64,000 nt of DNA from Tahibacter soli (GTDB lineage Bacteria > Pseudomonadota > Gammaproteobacteria > Xanthomonadales > Rhodanobacteraceae): assembly GCF_025717065.2 (NCBI RefSeq), contig NZ_JAOVZO020000020.1, positions 186,001 through 250,000 of the forward strand, read 5' to 3'. The stretch's first letter is position 1. The number at the start of each line of letters is the position of its first letter. The notes below the pieces were generated by a model. That model was not told where the DNA came from, made no database searches, and saw nothing but the letters and a program-made list of their open reading frames with translations. The translations under genes were made by a program, and so were the position numbers. Of the stretch, positions 63,352 to 64,000 are shown piece by piece.

Positions 63352-64000
63352 CGCGATACCCGACATGCGCCGCATCGTCGGCGCACGCGACGTCGCATTC
63401 GTAACGCTCGACACGCTGCGCTACGACGTCGCGCAGGCGCAGTGGCGCGCCGGCGCGCTGCCCCACCTCGCTCGCCTGCTGCCCCCGACGGGATGGGAGC
63501 CGCGCCACACGCCCGGCACCTTCACCTACGCGGCGCACGCGGCTTTCTTTGCGGGCTTTCTGCCGACGCCGGTCGCGCCGGGCCTGCATCCGCGTCTGTT
63601 CGCGCTGCGCTTTCCCGGCAGCGAGACGACCGGCGAACGCACTTGCGTGTTCGACGACGCCGCGACGATCGTCGAAGGCTTCGCCGGGCGCGGCTACCGC
63701 ACGATCTGCATCGGCGGCGTCGGATTCTTCAACCTGCAAGGCCCGCTCGGATGCGCGCTCGCCGCGCCGTTCGACGAAAAGTACTGGCGGCCCGAATTCT
63801 CGGTCGCCGCGTCGCGCTCGACCGACGCGCAGGTCGCGCTCGCGTGCGAGCGGCTCGCCGACCCGGCGCTCGCGGCGCGGCGCGTTTTTCTGTTTCTCAA
63901 CGTATCGGCGCTGCACCAGCCGAACCGCCACTACGTGCCGGGCGCCGCGCACGACACGCTCGCCTCGCACGCGGCGGCGCTCGCGTACGTCGACACGGCG
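63341..64000 (+). CDS. STM4013/SEN3800 family hydrolase, C-terminus off the right edge
   Basis: From ATG 63341 the frame is open to the window end (220 codons). FVTLDTLRYDVAQAQW carries the metal-binding Asp of the alkaline phosphatase/sulfatase superfamily. GTFTYAAHAAFFAGFLP provides the usual Thr/Ser nucleophile position. CIGGVGFFNLQGPLGCALAA, FDEKYWRPEFSVAASRS and FLFLNVSALHQPNRHYV are STM4013-specific blocks. In the conserved order the next genes are STM4012 and STM4011 radical SAM proteins, expected just beyond 64000. Confidence 0.87.
   Translation, partial: MNADAIPDMRRIVGARDVAFVTLDTLRYDVAQAQWRAGALPHLARLLPPTGWEPRHTPGTFTYAAHAAFFAGFLPTPVAPGLHPRLFALRFPGSETTGERTCVFDDAATIVEGFAGRGYRTICIGGVGFFNLQGPLGCALAAPFDEKYWRPEFSVAASRSTDAQVALACERLADPALAARRVFLFLNVSALHQPNRHYVPGAAHDTLASHAAALAYVDTA

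Overview
The window is very GC-rich, densely coded DNA from what looks like a gammaproteobacterium of the Xanthomonadales/Lysobacterales (Rhodanobacteraceae, Dokdonella-like). I base this on gene order (exbB-exbD-msbA-lpxK, and rluC divergent from rne), on lpxK and nfuA, and on two exported proteins ending in short IF-x2-GF[DE]-type tails that I associate with that group. This is an inference; no rRNA or marker phylogeny is available here.

Layout. 1-574: truncated edge of a Mu-like prophage (gp16/GemA and a DUF3164 remnant). 711-6271: frameshifted alpha/beta hydrolase, wax ester synthase/DGAT-like acyltransferase, CPA2 antiporter, class-C beta-lactamase-type serine hydrolase. 6317-6484: 160-bp MITE-like element with a second copy at 46811-46977. 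6619-7899: exported Cys-repeat protein. 7914-16952: leftward cluster of an ECF sigma factor, two coupled paralogous exported beta-helix proteins, a membrane Ser/Thr kinase with a helical repeat tail, and a small unknown protein. 17082-25968: photolyase, then the alpha-2-macroglobulin/PbpC pair. 25952-30016: exbB-exbD-msbA-lpxK, bracketed by hairpin-pair repeats. 30305-37859: RND efflux adaptor and two RND pumps, all coupled by 4-base start/stop overlaps. 38195-41557: two monohaem cytochromes c, nfuA, phhB and a CPBP-type membrane protein. 41572-46684: rluC and rne; rne has a long leader and a 45-bp minisatellite in its C-terminal tail.

46982-48985: GacA/UvrY-like response regulator, then a tRNA-Ser(UGA) gene preceded by two tandem truncated copies of itself, then a small membrane protein. 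49179-50994: Rrf2 regulator with a thioredoxin-reductase-like flavoprotein and a KTSC protein. 51036-53572: a promoter region with twin 12-bp palindromes drives a four-gene set: unknown protein with a possible winged helix, Arf/CvnD-like small GTPase, two roadblock-like proteins. It resembles an actinobacterial conservon without its kinase and is the best candidate for a little-described system. 53725-54778: decayed siderophore receptor with a leftover Fur-like box. 54856-58582: Gtr-like glycan modification genes coupled to mtnA. 58634-61290: ABC exporter divergent from a protein with a histone-H1-like tail. 61343-64000: start of an STM4015-STM4014-STM4013 cluster that runs off the right edge.

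Several genes carry single-base frame disruptions (near 973, in an A-run near 1830, near 53811), and one tRNA copy has a damaged anticodon loop. These may be real decay or consensus errors; the raw reads would decide.
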